Of a stretch of 8,419 nt of DNA, positions 5,468-8,419 are shown piece by piece. Every line of letters starts with the position of its first letter. Position 1 is the stretch's first letter. This DNA is from Thioglobus_B sp964566765 (GTDB taxonomy: Bacteria > Pseudomonadota > Gammaproteobacteria > PS1 > Pseudothioglobaceae): contig CAZMJI010000043.1 of the NCBI GenBank assembly GCA_964566765.1, positions 1 to 8,419 on the forward strand, written 5' to 3'. Made by a program: the position numbers and the translations under genes. The notes beneath the pieces are model-generated. The model searched no databases, was not told where the DNA came from, and was given only the letters and a program-made list of their open reading frames with translations.

Positions 5468-7296
5468 GAAAGAATCGAGGTTTGATACTGAGAGCTCATG
5501 GCATTTTGCATCTTAGAGATAATCTCAAACGCATCTTTCAGATGCTTTTTATCTAATGAGGAAATCTCACTTGGCAACATATAGTTGTCCGCCACTTGCT
5601 CGCGTTTAATCTGCAGAGCCTGATGTCGAATGCGCAAAGCATTAATAAACTGATACGCCTCTAGCAAATCCTGTGCACCAACTTCACTTAAACCGCCTGT
5701 TTCTGACAATAGGTGCAGGCGATCCACGGTGTTCACTGCTGAAATACCTTTAGACAGCGCATACACTCGGGTACAGTCAATCACCGGCACCACACCACGT
5801 TTTTTCATATTCAACGCTTTGTCGTTTGGACCATGCTCTTCTAGGATAAAGTGCCTAAAGAAGCCCAGTGGTGGTCGATAGTGCTCCGCATTAGAAGCCA
5901 TGTGCGCTAAGAAAATTGAATTCTTGGCGGCTTTTTCTCGCACCTCTGACATCAGGTCTTTAAACATGATGGAGTCACCATAGATACACTTCATGTCAAA
6001 AAAGATGCTGGAGTGCATGAGTGCCTTCGGATCTGGTTTTTCAATCCAATCGTGGAAATATTGACGCCAAGTCGACAGCGGTTGACGCCACTTGTTGTTG
6101 GTTGCCATCACATCACCTGGACAATACACATAGCCACACTCGTTCAAACCATCACTGACAAATTTGGCCAAATCGGCAAAGTAATCGCCGTGCTTGGATG
6201 GATTGTACTCATCGGAGAGTATCAGTAGATTGTCCTGGTCTGAATGCAGAATCTGCTCGCCTCGAGCCAGTGAGCCTGCCACTACCCAGGCGTAACTAAT
6301 CGGTGGTTCACCCAGTTTAGCCTCGGCCATCTTCAATAGTTGCTGGTTAATCGCTCGACCAATGGCACTGATTGAGTAGGCAATATCATGCTCATCCATG
6401 TTGGCTTCCACATCTCTAACCAAGAGCATTGGAATCTGCGAGGAGATTTTTGTCAGCTGATCAATGGAGCTGGAGCATTGAATCTCATTAATTAAGAACA
6501 CCACGTTGTGGCTTTGCTTTCTTAACAGATCTGCTGCTGTGATCACACCAGCGACCTGACGATTGCGCATAATTGGCAGGTGTCGAATGCGCTTGGAGGC
6601 CATCAATAGCATCGCTTCAACGCCACTTTTGTAGTGCTCGATGGTCACCGGATTGGCACTCATAATCTCGCTAATCGGTGCACGAGCATCCATCTCATCG
6701 GCCACCACTTTGGTACAGAAGGCGCGATCGGTAACAATGCCGCACAGCTTACCCTGCTCTACAATCATCACCGAAGTGACATGCTTGTCACCCATCAGTT
6801 GGGCCACCTCTTGAATCGGTGTGGAAGCTTCAACCAAGTAAGGATGGTTGGCACGCGTCATCTCCAACACGGAATCATTCAGCATGTGCGAGGTATTGTC
6901 AGAGCCTAGACTTCTGCCCACACCGCCTTGTTGGGAGAAAAAGTAACTGCTGACTGCCGGCATCTCGCCGACCAAATCAAAAAAAGCTTGCTTTTGAATG
7001 CGGTAGTACAGCGTGTCCTCATGACAGCTGTGCTGAAAAATATTCAGTTGGGCATCATAGCCAAACCAATCTTTCTCGCCCAGTAGTGTGTGTAGCTTTT
7101 CGTTTTCGTCCTCAATTTGAATCGCGCCCTTGCGGATCACATAGATAAATTCGGACTTTAGGGTTAGAACATGGCCGCGTTGACGATAACCCACATCCAC
7201 CAACTCAACCAGCTGGTTTAGTTGGGTTTCGTCAAGTGCCTCTAGAGGCAGGGTATTGTGCAGAAAATCCCTAACCTCAAGATGTTCAATTTCCAT
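5464..7296 (-). CDS. cNMP-like / CBS / DUF294 nucleotidyltransferase-like regulatory protein
   Basis: This 610-residue soluble protein has four parts. Residues about 10-125 look like a cyclic-nucleotide-binding beta-roll, but the phosphate cassette (FGYDAQL, 78-84, then TLYYRI, 95-100) lacks the usual Arg, so classical cAMP binding is doubtful. Residues about 145-260 are a pair of CBS domains (GIVTDRAF at 186-193; AGVITAADL at 249-257), which in other proteins bind adenine nucleotides. Residues about 290-430 form a DUF294 nucleotidyltransferase-like domain with GSLARGEQILHSDQDN (341-356); D353 and D355 fit the catalytic pair of the GlnD-like fold. Residues about 465-605 form the associated helical C-terminal domain. 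The ATG overlaps the preceding stop by 1 nt (TAATG), with AAGGAA about 14 nt upstream. Proteins of this build recur beside acetate-type symporters and acs. A regulatory role over transport or activation is inferred; its target is not known to me. Confidence 0.92.
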   Translation of the reverse strand: MEIEHLEVRDFLHNTLPLEALDETQLNQLVELVDVGYRQRGHVLTLKSEFIYVIRKGAIQIEDENEKLHTLLGEKDWFGYDAQLNIFQHSCHEDTLYYRIQKQAFFDLVGEMPAVSSYFFSQQGGVGRSLGSDNTSHMLNDSVLEMTRANHPYLVEASTPIQEVAQLMGDKHVTSVMIVEQGKLCGIVTDRAFCTKVVADEMDARAPISEIMSANPVTIEHYKSGVEAMLLMASKRIRHLPIMRNRQVAGVITAADLLRKQSHNVVFLINEIQCSSSIDQLTKISSQIPMLLVRDVEANMDEHDIAYSISAIGRAINQQLLKMAEAKLGEPPISYAWVVAGSLARGEQILHSDQDNLLILSDEYNPSKHGDYFADLAKFVSDGLNECGYVYCPGDVMATNNKWRQPLSTWRQYFHDWIEKPDPKALMHSSIFFDMKCIYGDSIMFKDLMSEVREKAAKNSIFLAHMASNAEHYRPPLGFFRHFILEEHGPNDKALNMKKRGVVPVIDCTRVYALSKGISAVNTVDRLHLLSETGGLSEVGAQDLLEAYQFINALRIRHQALQIKREQVADNYMLPSEISSLDKKHLKDAFEIISKMQNAMSSQYQTSILS

Positions 7297-7778
7297 TATT
7301 TATACACTTCTTCCTTAAAGATAAACACCAATGGCACTTCAGCAAAGAACTGGATACCATTTGAGCGAATCACCAGCTGCAGGTAATCCGTCTGATTAAT
7401 GTTAACATTTTGCGAACGCCAATTTTGCTGAGTGTTGTCCGTATTACGCATAGCCACTGGTTGTGAAGACACACCCGAAGCCGGCACCACAGCATAACTC
7501 ACACCTTGCAGTGCGGTATTAGAATCTAGCAAAATTTGATTATTGCCATAGGTATGGGTTACCCCTTGTAAGTGCAATTTAAAATCGCTGTTTTCCAACT
7601 TACAATGACCACTGGCCCAACGACAGTTTGATTTGGCTACCAATGAGTAGGTCTGTCCCTCAACGGCCTGATGCGGTCGCTCAGACACATAATAGTCCAC
7701 TGCAAAGAAACTAATCAAGGCCAAGATAGGCGCGATGATCAGTGAGGCAATAACATGTTTATTTTTAAAAAAGCTCAT
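7296..7778 (-). CDS. Small single-pass membrane protein with periplasmic domain, unknown function
   Basis: The 160-residue product has a basic N-terminus (MSFFKNKH), a hydrophobic helix at about 9-28, and a predicted periplasmic domain of about 130 residues rich in Gln, Asn and Ser, likely beta-sheet. C52 and C59 (NCRWASGHC) are the only cysteines and could form a disulphide. I do not recognise the family. I chose the ATG at 7778. An in-frame GTG at 7805 would add 9 residues but lies inside the stem of the preceding terminator. Only a weak GAG precedes the ATG. The stop overlaps the next gene's ATG (TAATG), so it looks like the first gene of a coupled trio with the CBS/DUF294 and exonuclease genes. 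It sits just after the symporter gene, so a role in sensing or assisting the transporter is a reasonable guess only. Confidence 0.8.
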   Translation of the reverse strand: MSFFKNKHVIASLIIAPILALISFFAVDYYVSERPHQAVEGQTYSLVAKSNCRWASGHCKLENSDFKLHLQGVTHTYGNNQILLDSNTALQGVSYAVVPASGVSSQPVAMRNTDNTQQNWRSQNVNINQTDYLQLVIRSNGIQFFAEVPLVFIFKEEVYK

Positions 7779-7791
7779 AATCTCGTATTTT

Positions 7792-7826
7792 AAATAAAAA
7801 AACACCCGGCAGGAGCCGGGTGTTTT
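7792..7826 (-). terminator. Strong intrinsic terminator after the symporter gene
   Basis: A 12-bp perfect stem (7799-7810 with 7815-7826; core ACACCCGGC / GCCGGGTGT) has a 4-nt loop, and on the minus strand is followed by a run of T with one A (TTTTTTTATTT, the first bases shared with the stem). It lies 21 bp after the symporter stop. This is the clearest terminator in the window. It ends about 15 bp before the next start codon. Confidence 0.92.
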
Positions 7827-7847
7827 AAGGTTTTAACCTAAGTAGAA

Positions 7848-8419
7848 TTACTTAGCAGCTGGAACTCGAATGTTCTCAACCATTGCTTCTACTTCAGCAG
7901 GTACTGCCGCTGTACGCTTCATTACGAAGAACGCTACCGCGAAGTTAACCGCCGCACCAATCGCACCGAATGCGTTTGGCTCGATACCTAGGAACCAGTT
8001 CGGAGAGATATCCCAGAAGATAGTCTCTTTCATGAACATGATACCTTTGTGGTAGAACACGTAGATTAGTGTTACACCGATACCAGCGATCATACCTGCA
8101 ATCGCACCTTCCTTATTCATCTTCTTAGAGAAGACACCCATCATGATGGCTGGGAAGATACTAGAAGCTGCTAGACCGAAGGCTAGTGCTACCGTACCCG
8201 CCGCAAAGTCAGGAGGATTGAAGCCGAAGTAACCGGCTAGCGCAATTGCACCCGCCATGGACAGTCGACTGTATAGTAACTCTTGTTTCTCAGTGATTTC
8301 AGGATGCCATACACCCTTCAGTAGATCGTGAGAGATCGCTGATGCAATCGCTAGCAGTAGACCTGCCGCGGTTGATAGCGCTGCCGCTAGACCACCCGCT
8401 GCTACAATCGCGATTACCC
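7848..8419 (-). CDS. Acetate-type sodium:solute symporter, C-terminal part (cut by window edge)
   Basis: The visible 189 residues are the C-terminus of a sodium:solute symporter (SSS) family permease, an inner-membrane protein that couples Na+ (or H+) entry to uptake of small carboxylates. The frame runs open to the window edge; the ATG at 8258 is internal, since conserved symporter sequence continues upstream of it (GGLAAALSTAAGLLLAIASA, then SHDLLK). Hydrophobic helices recur through the fragment, including AGTVALAFGLAASSIFPAIMM and AGMIAGIGVTLIYVFY, before a short polar tail ending in VPAAK. The sequence resembles the large acetate/propionate symporters annotated as ActP or as the VC_2705 type, often paired with a small DUF4212 subunit. 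That partner would lie outside this window if present. Acs downstream supports acetate as substrate; the exact subfamily is not certain from a fragment. Confidence 0.93.
   Translation of the reverse strand, partial: VIAIVAAGGLAAALSTAAGLLLAIASAISHDLLKGVWHPEITEKQELLYSRLSMAGAIALAGYFGFNPPDFAAGTVALAFGLAASSIFPAIMMGVFSKKMNKEGAIAGMIAGIGVTLIYVFYHKGIMFMKETIFWDISPNWFLGIEPNAFGAIGAAVNFAVAFFVMKRTAAVPAEVEAMVENIRVPAAK

Noticed and set aside
7779..7805. GTG start that would extend the small membrane protein by 9 residues
   Set aside because: The GTG lies within the GC-rich stem of the symporter terminator. The extension (MFFYLKYEI) comes from the T-run, and the ATG at 7778 gives a normal membrane-anchor N-terminus.
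7828..7839. Small inverted repeat AGGTT/AACCT just after the symporter stop
   Set aside because: It has only 5-bp arms and a 2-nt loop, too small to support a function next to the clear terminator.
8256..8258. ATG as the start of a short 136-residue protein
   Set aside because: The same frame stays open to the window edge and the upstream translation is conserved symporter sequence, so this Met is internal.

Overview
The window reads as ordinary chromosomal DNA of a gammaproteobacterium, moderate in GC and possibly marine. I cannot place it below class with confidence. The main support is the metal-site type of HemB (DVALDPFT, as in Pseudomonas) and an acetate-use cluster of the layout common in Vibrio, Pseudomonas and relatives: Na+/solute symporter, CBS/DUF294 protein, DnaQ-like exonuclease, acs. 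No transposase, integrase, tRNA, rRNA or CRISPR array was seen.

Layout. Bases 1-897 (minus) hold the N-terminal half of thiC (thiamine pyrimidine synthesis), cut by the window edge. A 40-bp divergent gap leads to hemB (938-1924, plus; haem synthesis). Bases 1925-2027 hold a striking AT-rich 46-bp near-palindrome next to a promoter for an unrecognised membrane-anchored coiled-coil protein (2028-2774, plus). That gene converges on acs, with only 6 bp between the stop codons. A 13-bp perfect stem-loop at the 3' end of the coiled-coil gene may serve as a shared terminator. From 2781 to the right edge everything is on the minus strand. In transcription order this is the end of an acetate-type sodium:solute symporter (8419-7848), a strong intrinsic terminator, a small single-pass membrane protein (7778-7296), a cNMP-like/CBS/DUF294 nucleotidyltransferase-like protein (7296-5464), a DnaQ-like 3'-5' exonuclease (5467-4772), an AT-rich terminator-like hairpin, and acs (4694-2781).

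How the genes work together. The symporter would bring acetate (or a similar short-chain acid) into the cell and Acs would turn it into acetyl-CoA. The three genes between them are joined by 1-nt and 4-nt stop/start overlaps, so they look translationally coupled. They probably sense or tune acetate transport or activation, but their biochemical role is not evident from sequence. The most interesting points are this nucleotidyltransferase plus exonuclease pair between transporter and enzyme, the Asp-to-Glu change in the exonuclease's ExoII motif, the near-palindrome upstream of the orphan coiled-coil gene, and a thiC with no room for a TPP riboswitch and no visible Shine-Dalgarno.
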